Notes under the pieces: model-generated
Database searches by the model: none
What the model was told of the DNA's origin: nothing
The model's input: only the letters and a program-made list of their open reading frames with translations
Position numbers and translations under genes: made by a program
Shown: piece after piece, positions 1 through 7,500 of the stretch
Numbering within the stretch: position 1 is the first letter of the stretch
Layout of the letters: each line of letters begins with the position of its first letter
From: Methylococcaceae bacterium
GTDB lineage: Bacteria > Pseudomonadota > Gammaproteobacteria > Methylococcales > Methylococcaceae
Direction: 5' to 3'
DNA length: 37,569 nucleotides
NCBI GenBank assembly: GCA_902810705.1
Contig: CADDYU010000024.1
Coordinates: 1 to 37,569 of the forward strand

Positions 1-954
1 GAGGCCGGTGAGGGATACGTCCACCGGCGTCGGGTTCAGACAGCCATCGATGTCGGTGGTATCACAATCGTAGATCTTGACCTTCTGATAATCGGAGCTG
101 CCCGAGCCGTTGAGCAGATCCTTGATCCTGAGAAGGTTGGGCCGCGTGACGACCGGGTTGCTTTCACCCTTGCCGTCGGGGGCCATCTCCGGAGGCTGGA
201 CGATCACCGAACCGGTGACGCTCATCGCCGCCTCCAGGAAGTCGTTCCCGCCGAACTTGAACCAACTGCCCGCGTTATTCCGGTTGAGCGCCCGCCAGAC
301 CAGATTGCCCTGGATGACCTTTTCCATGTCCGCGGCGGCGTTGGTCTTCACCTGGTTGGTGGGATCGCCCTGGGAACTGGCGTTGGTCAAGGCCCCGAAC
401 ACATCGGTGATGCCCTTTGAAAACGAGACGGTCGACTTCTTCATGGTGGCCTGGGTTTCCGCCGGCAGAATGCTGGCCGCGTCGTTGACGAGGCCCTGGG
501 CGAGTTGGCAGGAGTTGGAGAACAGCTGATTGAGCTGCTGCACCTTCTTCTGGAGATCCGACATGATGTTGCCGCAATCGGGGCACATCGCGTTGATCGC
601 CAACTGGAAGGCGTAGCCGGCGGCGTTGGCCGCCACGGCCCGCATCAAGTCGATGAACTGATTCAGGTTGATGAACGAGAACGACCCGCCGAACAGGTCG
701 ATGCCGCCGCATCCCGCGCTGAACGATGGGGGAACGAAGGACACCAGGTTGGCGCTCATGACCCGGTTGCGGGAAACCGCCGACCCGGCGGTAATCACCC
801 CCCGGCGCTGCCCCAGGTGGGCGGTGGGACTCGTCACGTTGGTCATCGTGCCGAACATGGCATCCATTTCCTGCTGGAGGTCGGCATTCGCTACGAGCGG
901 CAGCGAAAGGACCCAAAGAAGTGCGATCGTTCGGCAGATTCGAGTCATCGGCAT
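1..954 (-). CDS. traH: TraH, conjugative pilus assembly protein (partial, C-terminus beyond window)
   Basis: Reading the minus strand from position 954 gives an open frame of 318 codons that runs off the left edge, so the C-terminal part is missing. It begins with a hydrophobic signal peptide (TRICRTIALLWVLSLPLVANA) and then shows the TraH pattern: an early region with QRRGVITAGSAVSRN, a SFVPPSFSAGCGGIDLFGG block, an FQLAINAMCPDCGNIM segment with a CxxC pair, and QQLNQLFSNSCQLAQGLV. TraH is a periplasmic/outer-membrane-associated assembly protein of F-type type IV secretion systems and works with TraF. Two in-frame ATGs (954 and 948) are possible. The first overlaps the traF stop as TAATG, implying translational coupling. 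The family call is made from the sequence pattern and from the traF neighbour. Confidence 0.9.
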   Translation of the reverse strand, partial: MPMTRICRTIALLWVLSLPLVANADLQQEMDAMFGTMTNVTSPTAHLGQRRGVITAGSAVSRNRVMSANLVSFVPPSFSAGCGGIDLFGGSFSFINLNQFIDLMRAVAANAAGYAFQLAINAMCPDCGNIMSDLQKKVQQLNQLFSNSCQLAQGLVNDAASILPAETQATMKKSTVSFSKGITDVFGALTNASSQGDPTNQVKTNAAADMEKVIQGNLVWRALNRNNAGSWFKFGGNDFLEAAMSVTGSVIVQPPEMAPDGKGESNPVVTRPNLLRIKDLLNGSGSSDYQKVKIYDCDTTDIDGCLNPTPVDVSLTGL

Positions 955-1970
955 TACGGACTCCGGAGGACGGGTGTCTGAAGCGGCTCACTGGCGAGGT
1001 ATCCGGCTTGCCGTTGCAGGACGTCGATCATCTCCACGGGATTGCTCATCACCTCGGCGGTCATCGCGGAGGGTGGCGGGAGGATTGCTGGCGTCGGGCG
1101 CTGGCCGCGAGAGGCTTCGAACATCGCGTCATCGATCCAGCCCGACTCCTTGGCGGCCAGGAGAATCCGCCCCGACAGATCGTCCAGGGAAAGCGTGCCT
1201 TGGGAGAGTTGAACGATCTCGGTCGGCGGCTTCATCAAAAACAGAGCCGGGGTGGACACGACGCCCAGCAGATGGGCTTGTCCCTGGTCGCTGTGGAAAT
1301 CGGCGTAGAGACCACTCGGCATGGGCTTTCCATCGAGCGACACGGCGTAAACCTTGAAGCCGAAGCGCTTCTCCAGTAGCGAAAGAAGCGGCGCTTGGAT
1401 ATGGCAGTAGGGACAGTCGGAGCGGAAGAAAAACAGGATGCCGGCTTGGCGAGCGATCGAACCAAGCGCCTGCTCACTGGCGAGTCCTGCCTGATGGTTG
1501 GCCTCATTCGCGGCAAACGTGGCAATGGGTCGGCGCTGGTTCTCGTCCAGTAGAGGATCGGACATGATCACATGGCGAGCCACATCAGTGAATCGCTGAG
1601 CTTTGTACATCATGACACGTTGCAGATAGTAATAAGCTGCAACATTTTTCGGGGACGGATCGTCGATGGCCTTGTCCCGATAGTGTTCGATGTTCTTGCG
1701 GAACCACTCGGCCGTAAGAGGCGCTGGTTCTGGTTTGGTGGCGTCTGTTGAGGTGACTGGGAGCAAGTCTGGAGGGGGAGCTTTGGTCTTGGGTGGCGAC
1801 TTAGTGTTCTCCTGCTTCTTGGATTCAGGTTCAATCTCCCGCCAAAACCATCCGCGCTCCTTGTCAATGAAAAAAGAAGGCTCAGGGGTCGGCAGCATGT
1901 CCGATCCCCTGGCCAAGTGGGGCGCCAACAGCAGGTAGGAAAATAGAAGAAGCCAAGATCGCCGATTCAT
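954..1970 (-). CDS. traF: TraF, F-type T4SS periplasmic thioredoxin-like assembly protein
   Basis: 338 aa. Residues 1-22 form a typical signal peptide (basic start, hydrophobic SWLLLFSYLLLAPHL), so the protein is periplasmic. The C-terminal half is thioredoxin-like: FFFRSDCPYCHIQAPLL holds a CxxC pair at Cys186/Cys189, and VVSTPALFL near residues 238-245 looks like the cis-proline loop. TraF proteins of F-like conjugation systems share this fold and are required for pilus assembly. Some keep the redox pair and may act as disulfide oxidoreductases, as seems possible here. The gene ends at the traH start (TAATG overlap), giving the traF-traH order usual in F-type transfer operons. The ATG at 1970 is the only plausible start because an in-frame TGA lies seven codons upstream. 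No clear Shine-Dalgarno is seen, and the start codon falls in the loop of a strong potential hairpin (annotated separately). Confidence 0.92.
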   Translation of the reverse strand: MNRRSWLLLFSYLLLAPHLARGSDMLPTPEPSFFIDKERGWFWREIEPESKKQENTKSPPKTKAPPPDLLPVTSTDATKPEPAPLTAEWFRKNIEHYRDKAIDDPSPKNVAAYYYLQRVMMYKAQRFTDVARHVIMSDPLLDENQRRPIATFAANEANHQAGLASEQALGSIARQAGILFFFRSDCPYCHIQAPLLSLLEKRFGFKVYAVSLDGKPMPSGLYADFHSDQGQAHLLGVVSTPALFLMKPPTEIVQLSQGTLSLDDLSGRILLAAKESGWIDDAMFEASRGQRPTPAILPPPSAMTAEVMSNPVEMIDVLQRQAGYLASEPLQTPVLRSP

Positions 1971-1990
1971 GCGGCGATTATCTTGGCTTC
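1949..1990 (-). promoter_or_regulatory. Hairpin enclosing the traF start codon
   Basis: Positions 1949-1964 and 1972-1990 form an almost perfect inverted repeat: 16 paired bases interrupted by one 3-nt bulge at 1978-1980. The 7-nt loop (1965-1971) contains the traF start codon (complement of CAT, 1968-1970). In traF mRNA the 5' untranslated end would pair with the first signal-peptide codons. The pairing is read directly from the sequence. A role in limiting translation, or an origin as an inverted duplication at the cargo/backbone junction, is inference. Confidence 0.6.
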
Positions 1991-2269
1991 ATCGACTTGT
2001 GGTGTTTGGAAAGATTGCCGAGGGTGGAATCATTCACGTCGATTCTGAACTTCTACAAATTATCCATTGGAGAGTGCGCGAAATAGTGGCATCGCACACT
2101 GGCTGTCTCGCGTTTTACAGTGGTTGTACGAAATTCTGGAGACGCCCCTCGCTGAACGCCTCCCCCCTAACAGAGCATAAAAACATGCCCTCGTGGACTC
2201 TTCGAGCTTCGCGCATTGCGTTCCCTCCAGATCCCAACCTTCTTGCTAACGAAGCATTTAGCCGACATT
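1991..2269. other. Non-coding divergent region between traF and the dpd cargo
   Basis: This stretch separates the minus-strand tra genes from the plus-strand dpd arm. Open frames through it lack a family resemblance and a ribosome binding site. It should hold the traF promoter on the minus strand and marks the left edge of the inserted cargo. I could not find an att-type repeat that recurs at the right end near 33.4 kb. Confidence 0.5.
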
Positions 2270-2362
2270 AAAAATAACTGTCGCAGCCCTCGCAATGTTG
2301 TGATGTAATTATTGCGCAGTTATTCTATGGACCAACAGAATCATGCAAAAATAACTGTCGCA
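2270..2362 (+). promoter_or_regulatory. Three related repeats upstream of dpdC, putative operator cluster
   Basis: The 16-mer AAAAATAACTGTCGCA occurs exactly at 2270-2285 and again at 2347-2362. Between them, 2313-2324 (TGCGCAGTTATT) is the same core in inverted orientation with one base missing (AATAACTG-CGCA). The second copy ends three bases before the preferred dpdC start at 2366, so a protein bound there would block transcription or translation of the whole plus-strand arm. The repeats are seen directly; the regulator is unknown. The H-NS-like protein, the dpd proteins, or an element repressor are all possible. Confidence 0.6.
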
Positions 2363-2365
2363 CTA

Positions 2366-3313
2366 ATGGAAATTAGTGTCATCACTAACTGTACAAATCG
2401 AAAGCGCGTGCCACCGCCTGACCAACTGTGCGCGCGAACCTTACTCGCGGGTTCTTCAGTTGAAGTAGCGACACACTGGGCAAGTCGTCTTCTTGAGTGC
2501 GAGACTCGGAAGCCGGCACATGAAATTTACTGCGGACGCTCCTTTTCAGAAGCCCGCGGAGCCAGTCATCTGCTCGGAGGTCAGCTACTTATTGCATCGG
2601 CAGGCCTTGGATTGATTCACGCGGATGCCCTCATCCCTAGCTACAGTGTCACTGTGTCATCCGGCTCCGAAGACAGCATCCTCAGGCGAACGGGAGGTTC
2701 TGCTGTCGAATGGTGGAACGCATTGGTCCTCAGAAGTCCCTTTTCCGTGAAAGTGACGCCACAGAGAGCGGATCTGATCCTCGTCGCACTTTCTCGCCCA
2801 TACTTCAACCTGTTGCTCGAAACATTTATTAAATGGACTGACGCAGACCTGGAAAAACTCCGCTTGTTTGTGCGCATCCTTCCAGATGAGCTGCCACGCA
2901 AATTACAGGCAAGCCTGATGCCATATGGTGCGAGATTTGATCATCCACTGGGGCCTCGACCAGGAACTCAAGCGGATTTTGCTCAAAGAGCTTTACGTCA
3001 TTTTGTTGAGCATGTTCTTCCCCATTCGTTCGATAACAACACTGATCAACATGCCAATATGGTCAATGAATGTTTAAGCCATTTAACTCCTCCTGATCGG
3101 CCAAATCGTACAAGGGCAACGGATGCGGAGGTGAAGCGGTTGATTCAGACTCACTGGCACACAGTGGACGGGAGTTCGTCGCACATGCTGCGCTTTCTCC
3201 GTCGTCATTTAGGGATTGCCTGTGAACAAAGTCGGTTCAGGGTGCTGTTTCATGAGGTCCGAGCGTCAACTGCACACTATACGAGTATCGCAGAGAATGG
3301 CATCCATGAATAA
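2366..3313 (+). CDS. dpdC: DpdC-like protein, putative dPreQ0-in-DNA to dADG converting enzyme
   Basis: 315 aa from ATG 2366; the frame also opens at TTG 2312 and ATG 2327. I prefer 2366 because the first conserved strand, ISVITNCTNRKR, follows at once. The N-terminal 100 residues have the layout of YaaA/DUF6884-like domains: a cysteine after the first strand (ITNCTNRKR, residues 6-14), AHEIYCGRSF (51-60), then LLIASAGLGLI (74-84) and IPSYSVTV. The C-terminal two thirds are unfamiliar. In Salmonella Montevideo, DpdC is required with DpdA and DpdB to turn 7-cyano-7-deazaguanine in DNA into the 7-amido form. The position as first gene before dpdB and dpdA supports the same role here, but the name rests on context plus this fold resemblance. 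The 3' end overlaps dpdB1 by 8 bp. No good Shine-Dalgarno precedes the start. Confidence 0.62.
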   Translation: MEISVITNCTNRKRVPPPDQLCARTLLAGSSVEVATHWASRLLECETRKPAHEIYCGRSFSEARGASHLLGGQLLIASAGLGLIHADALIPSYSVTVSSGSEDSILRRTGGSAVEWWNALVLRSPFSVKVTPQRADLILVALSRPYFNLLLETFIKWTDADLEKLRLFVRILPDELPRKLQASLMPYGARFDHPLGPRPGTQADFAQRALRHFVEHVLPHSFDNNTDQHANMVNECLSHLTPPDRPNRTRATDAEVKRLIQTHWHTVDGSSSHMLRFLRRHLGIACEQSRFRVLFHEVRASTAHYTSIAENGIHE

Positions 3314-4430
3314 CACAGACGAGAAGTTGGTTGTTCGTGCCTTGCGGACCGAGCAAGGCACGAGCATTGAGGTCTACGCATTTTTTCTCTATGGGTCCGA
3401 TATCACCCGTATTGCGGACATTTCACGTATTTCCCGTGACGACGCCGACAAACTCCGAGGCTTTCAGCGGAAGGAGATTCGAAATCACGTCAATTCGATC
3501 GTCGAGTATCTCAATGGCGGCCCCGCATTATTTCCGAACGCCATCATTCTTGCATTATCCCCGGAAGTCGATTTCAAGCAGTCCAGGGGACCGGTGCCGA
3601 ATGGTATGGTCGAGGTTTCTCAAAGTGGAACATTGACGATCCCCGTTCGCCCCGAGGGTCAACGCGCCGCCTGGATTGTTGATGGTCAACAGCGATCGTT
3701 AGCGCTTGCCCGAGCTCACAACAGCCGCATCTCCGTCCCGGTGATTGGCTTCGTCTCGGATGACCTGGAGGTTCAGCGGGAGCAATTTATCTTGGTAAAT
3801 AAGGCCAAACCCTTGCCGACTCGCCTGATTAACGAGTTGTTGCCCGAAGTCAGTACTCTCCTACCGAGGGATCTTCTTTCTCGGAAGTTGCCCAGCGAAC
3901 TGTGTCACCTCTTGAACCGCGACCCAAAATCTCCGTTTTATAAATTAATTCGCCGTGAATCCGATTCGGATTCCGAAAACGCAGTGGTGGTGGACACCGC
4001 GGTGATCGAATCCATTAAGCGAAATCTGAAGCCCCCAATGGGCGCACTCAGCCAGTTCAAGGGGGCACAAGATAGCGATCCGGATGGAATGTATCGCATG
4101 CTGCTGCTCTATTGGTCCGTCGTCCGTGATACTTTCCCTGACGCTTGGGGTAAACCGCCCACCGAGAGTCGATTGATGCATTCCGCAGGCATTCGCGCCA
4201 TGGCCGCCTTGATGGATCCCATCATGCTTCGTGCGGATAGTTCTTCCCATCCGGAAATGGAAGTCAGAGAATCCATCCGCCGGATTGCGCCCCATTGTTG
4301 CTGGATGGAAGGGACCTGGGAGCAATTGGGTTGGAAGTGGAATGAAGTCCAAAACACTGGACATCATGTCATCCGACTATCGGAGTATTTGGTCCGACTA
4401 GATCGGGATCTTTCAAGGAGACAGCGGTGA
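3306..4430 (+). CDS. dpdB: DpdB, DGQHR-type (DndB-like) protein, copy 1
   Basis: 374 aa from ATG 3306, eight bases after a GAGA ribosome-binding-like stretch; ATG 3297 is the alternative. The DGQHR signature appears as IVDGQQRSLAL (DGQQR at residues 126-130). It is preceded by RGFQRKEIRNHV (51-62) and FPNAIILAL, and followed by QFILVNKAKPLPTRLINELLP, all typical of DndB/DpdB-type proteins, which resemble ParB-like nucleases in their N-terminal fold. In Salmonella Montevideo, DpdB is needed with DpdA to insert preQ0 into DNA; it may act as an ATP-using or DNA-binding helper. The gene overlaps dpdC (8 bp) and dpdA (4 bp, GTGA). A second, clearly related copy follows dpdA, which is unusual. Confidence 0.82.
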   Translation: MNNTDEKLVVRALRTEQGTSIEVYAFFLYGSDITRIADISRISRDDADKLRGFQRKEIRNHVNSIVEYLNGGPALFPNAIILALSPEVDFKQSRGPVPNGMVEVSQSGTLTIPVRPEGQRAAWIVDGQQRSLALARAHNSRISVPVIGFVSDDLEVQREQFILVNKAKPLPTRLINELLPEVSTLLPRDLLSRKLPSELCHLLNRDPKSPFYKLIRRESDSDSENAVVVDTAVIESIKRNLKPPMGALSQFKGAQDSDPDGMYRMLLLYWSVVRDTFPDAWGKPPTESRLMHSAGIRAMAALMDPIMLRADSSSHPEMEVRESIRRIAPHCCWMEGTWEQLGWKWNEVQNTGHHVIRLSEYLVRLDRDLSRRQR

Positions 4431-5758
4431 AGTTTATTTTTGCCGACAGTCTCGACATGGTGGATCCGGCATATGATTTTATCCAGGATCGTAATGGGAA
4501 AGATCGGGAAGGCTATTGGGATGATCTCTATCCCCATGAGATTTTGGGTTATGCACCCTATGACGGAATGTTGGTTTCGCGAGGAATTGTTGGAGATCAC
4601 CGCATTTCCGGAAAGTACACCGAAGCCCAGGCTCAACGGTTCCGACGCGTTGGCGCCAGGACGTTTCTTCGACTGAATAAGCCCCAGTTCCAAAAGCTCG
4701 CTATTTTTGGTGACTGCGGTGCGTTCACCTATGTCAATGAGGACAAGCCACCCTATACCCCTGGAAATATGATCGAATTTTATGCGGAAGGTGGGTTCTC
4801 TCATGGGTGCTCGGTGGATCATATTATTTTCGAATTTAATCGCGAATTGACCGGTATGGAAGGAGGTTCTGCCGATGCAAGATATCGCTTTGATATCACG
4901 CTTGAGAATGCCGCCACTTTCATTCGGGAAAGTCAACATCTATCAAAACAGTTTACTCCTCTTGGCGTCGTCCAAGGTTGGTCTCCAGATAGCATGGCAG
5001 AAGCCGCTTATCGACTCGTTCGCATGGGATATCGCTATCTGGCGCTGGGCGGAATGGTGCCGCTTAAGGCAGAGGACATTCGACGCTGTCTTGCCGCAGT
5101 TCGCGATCGAGTGCCCGCAGATACCAAACTCCATATTCTCGGTTTTGCCAAGGCGGATGAAATTGAATCATTTCTTCCGTTTCAACTCACGAGTTTTGAT
5201 ACCACATCGCCCCTGATCCGGGCCTTTAAAGACAACCGGAATAATTATTATCTGCCCGCGGAAAATGGGAAACTAAAATATTTTAGTGCGATCCGTGTAC
5301 CGCAAGCCTTAGACAATCTTCGCCTTAAACGACTCGTTCAGAAAGGTCACTTTCGCACAGAAGATTTACTCAAACTTGAAGCTAAGGCTTTGCAGTACTT
5401 AAGAGCATTTGATGATGGCGAGGCAGAGCTCCAGCCAACATTGGAAGCGGTACTCACATATAACTCTCTCATTGCGACCGAAAAGCCATACGAAGATGTT
5501 CGCTCTTCTCCAAGAATGACAACACTTGCATCATTGTATCAGCGGACTTTATCTGAAAAACCTTGGAAAGCGTGCTCGTGCGCAATTTGTCGTATGGCAT
5601 CCATTGAGATAATCATCTTTCGCGCAAGCAATCGCAACAAGAGACGGGGGATGCACAATCTCGCGGTCTACAAGAGGTTGATTGATCGCATTAATAATCA
5701 GGAAGCTAAGAATGAAGCAATTAACTTATATGGCTATCCGTGCGCAGCAGAGTGTTGA
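4427..5758 (+). CDS. dpdA: DpdA, TGT-like DNA-guanine transglycosylase (inserts preQ0 into DNA)
   Basis: 443 aa, GTG start overlapping the dpdB1 stop. The protein has the tRNA-guanine transglycosylase layout: FGDCGAF with the general-base aspartate (Asp96), GVVQG (180-184), LALGGMVPL (206-214) for base recognition, SFDTTSPLIRA with the likely nucleophile Asp258, and a zinc site CSCAIC (Cys383, Cys385, Cys388) completed by His410. TGT enzymes exchange guanine for a deazaguanine; DpdA homologues do so in DNA rather than tRNA. Flanking dpdB genes and preQ0 genes downstream fit the DNA role and argue against an ordinary tRNA TGT. The 3' end overlaps dpdB2 by 47 bp. The stretch from here to about 7200 is visibly richer in A/T than the helicase arm. 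Confidence 0.92.
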   Translation: MKFIFADSLDMVDPAYDFIQDRNGKDREGYWDDLYPHEILGYAPYDGMLVSRGIVGDHRISGKYTEAQAQRFRRVGARTFLRLNKPQFQKLAIFGDCGAFTYVNEDKPPYTPGNMIEFYAEGGFSHGCSVDHIIFEFNRELTGMEGGSADARYRFDITLENAATFIRESQHLSKQFTPLGVVQGWSPDSMAEAAYRLVRMGYRYLALGGMVPLKAEDIRRCLAAVRDRVPADTKLHILGFAKADEIESFLPFQLTSFDTTSPLIRAFKDNRNNYYLPAENGKLKYFSAIRVPQALDNLRLKRLVQKGHFRTEDLLKLEAKALQYLRAFDDGEAELQPTLEAVLTYNSLIATEKPYEDVRSSPRMTTLASLYQRTLSEKPWKACSCAICRMASIEIIIFRASNRNKRRGMHNLAVYKRLIDRINNQEAKNEAINLYGYPCAAEC

Positions 5759-6815
5759 CCACGAAGTCCTCTCATTTGCCGTTCGTGCCGGTGAGGTTTT
5801 ACAGTTTGCAACCATTGATCGCATCGGTCGAGATACTGAAGGCCATCTAAGTGGTTTTCAGCGCCCGCAGATAGCGGCCCACATACATGAGATCAAGGAC
5901 TACTTGGAAAAAGCCGATGCAGTTCTTCCGAATCCGATCGTCGTAGCTTTCACGAATAATATTCAGATTGAGAATCTAGAGGATAGCCTATGTCGCGTCA
6001 CGATCGAGATTGGAGAGCGTCCACCCGGTTTGGTTGTTGATGGCCAACAACGTCTAACGGCGTTGAGTCAACTGGCGAACAAAGATTTCCAAGTTTTTGT
6101 ATCCGCCCTTATCTGCTCCAATGAGGCAGAACTTAGGCGGCAATTCGTGCTAATCAATAATACTCGCCCGCTACCCAAGTCTTTAATTTACGAACTGCTA
6201 CCTACCGTCGATGGGTTACCTCATCGGTTTGAAAATCGCACTCTGGCGGCCGACTTTACCGCACAACTGAATTTTCAAACTTTCTCATCGTTAAAAGGGA
6301 TGATTAACCAGCATACAAACCCAAACGGCGTTATTAGTGACACAGCAATTCAGAAGGTGATTATGAACTCACTGAGTGATGGAATCATGCGAGAGTTTAT
6401 GCAAAGTTCGGACGGTCGCAAGAGAAGCCTTGAACTGGTGAGCGAATTTTATCGTGCGGTACAAAAGGTCTTCGATAATGAGTGGATTGGACACACGCCG
6501 AAGACATCAAGATTACTGCATGGGGCGGGAATCATTTCCATGGGGTATGTGATGGAAGTGTTGGCGCTTTTAGATGGCGCGCGTACGTGGGATCAGTTCG
6601 CACACGGATTGGGTTGCCTAGTTGGACAGACTGCTTGGACTTCCGGCGAATGGAACTTTAGCTCGGATGATAAACGTCATTGGAAAGCAATTCAAAACGT
6701 GAACAAAGATATCGTTACCCTTGCGCAGTATCTTCTATCGATCGTCAGAACCGATTTACGGAAGCGACGATCACCAGTTCCATCGGAAAATCTAGTTTCC
6801 TCTCGAGAACTATAA
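5712..6815 (+). CDS. dpdB: DpdB, DGQHR-type protein, copy 2
   Basis: 367 aa from ATG 5712 (GGAAGCTAAGA just upstream); the frame is open from 5682. VVDGQQRLTAL places the DGQQR motif at residues 110-114. LSGFQRPQIAAHIHEI (47-62), LPNPIVVAF (72-80), QFVLINNTRPLPKSLIYELLP and SDTAIQKVI align block for block with copy 1, while the sequences in between differ widely. The two are therefore old paralogues rather than a recent duplication. It begins inside the dpdA coding region, so translation is probably coupled. A DpdB heteromer around DpdA is one possibility; the other is that one copy has a separate role in restriction. Function is known only by family. Confidence 0.82.
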   Translation: MKQLTYMAIRAQQSVDHEVLSFAVRAGEVLQFATIDRIGRDTEGHLSGFQRPQIAAHIHEIKDYLEKADAVLPNPIVVAFTNNIQIENLEDSLCRVTIEIGERPPGLVVDGQQRLTALSQLANKDFQVFVSALICSNEAELRRQFVLINNTRPLPKSLIYELLPTVDGLPHRFENRTLAADFTAQLNFQTFSSLKGMINQHTNPNGVISDTAIQKVIMNSLSDGIMREFMQSSDGRKRSLELVSEFYRAVQKVFDNEWIGHTPKTSRLLHGAGIISMGYVMEVLALLDGARTWDQFAHGLGCLVGQTAWTSGEWNFSSDDKRHWKAIQNVNKDIVTLAQYLLSIVRTDLRKRRSPVPSENLVSSREL

Positions 6816-6876
6816 CCCATGTGCGGCGTTGTCGACTCGAATTTCGATAACACCCATTGGTTGCATATAAGATATT

Positions 6877-7188
6877 ATGAAATTAGATAAGAATTTCGAC
6901 ACATTATCTGAAGAAGAACTAGAGAGTATGATCGTTGCTGCTAAGGACGAGCTTAAGCTGAGGCAAAAAGCACTTAAACGGGAAGCAGTTCTGAAAATAA
7001 AGGAAATTGCTGCTTCGATTGGTGTCGGAGTTAAAATAATACCCCTCAGAGAGGCAAATAAGAAGGCCTCTATTAAGTATTTCGACCCAGCCAATCCAAA
7101 GAATAGATGGACGGGTCGAGGTCCAATCCCGCGCTGGTTAAATGCATATCTAAATAAAGGCTTTTCAATCGAGAGCTTTAGGGTATAG
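6877..7188 (+). CDS. H-NS family nucleoid-associated protein
   Basis: 103 aa. Residues 5-55 are charged and helical (LSEEELESMIVAAKDELKLRQ), like an H-NS oligomerisation region. The C-terminal end has the H-NS DNA-binding signature: KYFDPANPKNRWTGRGPIPRW (68-88), where the TGRGPIPRW loop inserts in the minor groove of A/T-rich DNA, followed by LNAYLNKGFSIESF. It lies 61 bp after dpdB2 in the plus-strand arm. H-NS-like proteins carried by mobile elements commonly silence or retune cargo genes, so it may control the dpd promoters or lessen the fitness cost of the element. That is inference from family and position. No convincing Shine-Dalgarno is seen before the ATG. Confidence 0.88.
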   Translation: MKLDKNFDTLSEEELESMIVAAKDELKLRQKALKREAVLKIKEIAASIGVGVKIIPLREANKKASIKYFDPANPKNRWTGRGPIPRWLNAYLNKGFSIESFRV

Positions 7189-7263
7189 GAGTAATTGTGA
7201 TGCTACCATATGTTGCGCTGACAAACGTATTTTGATGTGCGGCACCGACGTTAGCAACACAGA

Positions 7264-7281
7264 TTGCCAGAAATCTGGCAA
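7264..7281. repeat. Perfect inverted repeat between the H-NS gene and queC
   Basis: TTGCCAGA at 7264-7271 and TCTGGCAA at 7274-7281 form a perfect 8-bp stem with a 2-nt spacer. No U-tract follows on either strand, so it is not a standard intrinsic terminator. Read as DNA it is a compact 18-bp palindrome that could be an operator for a dimeric regulator of queC. The rest of 7189-7500 shows no known RNA element; I looked for a preQ1 riboswitch pattern and did not find one. Confidence 0.5.
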
Positions 7282-7344
7282 GGCTTAGTCAGTTGTATAG
7301 AAAGCAAATCGGCTTGCGGTCGGAAAGGCTATTACTGAGACATA

Positions 7345-7488
7345 ATGATAACTCCGATTGGGTTGAGGTATATGCCTTGTCCTATTGTTGGGCATCTTGG
7401 TATGGAGTGGTTTCTGCGAGCATTTTGTACCGGATATGATGATCTTCTTCGGTTCAATCGCAAACCCAGAAATATGATCTCTGTATAG
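7345..7488 (+). CDS. Possible small ORF upstream of queC, 47 aa, unrecognised
   Basis: An ATG at 7345 (second ATG at 7372) opens a 47-codon frame ending in TAG 12 bases before the queC ATG. The predicted peptide ends in GYDDLLRFNRKPRNMISV. I do not recognise it, and no clear ribosome binding site precedes it. It might be a leader peptide, a gene remnant, or chance. Confidence 0.2.
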   Translation: MITPIGLRYMPCPIVGHLGMEWFLRAFCTGYDDLLRFNRKPRNMISV

Positions 7489-7500
7489 GTGATAGGTGTT

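Noticed and set aside
505-1379. Plus-strand open frames over traH and traF
   Set aside because: They are antisense shadows of the tra genes in G/C-rich sequence, with no ribosome binding site and no family resemblance.
7189-7500. preQ1 or preQ0 riboswitch ahead of queC
   Set aside because: A riboswitch would make sense here, but I could not find the short preQ1-I hairpin with its A-rich tail or any other known class. Only a bare inverted repeat is present.
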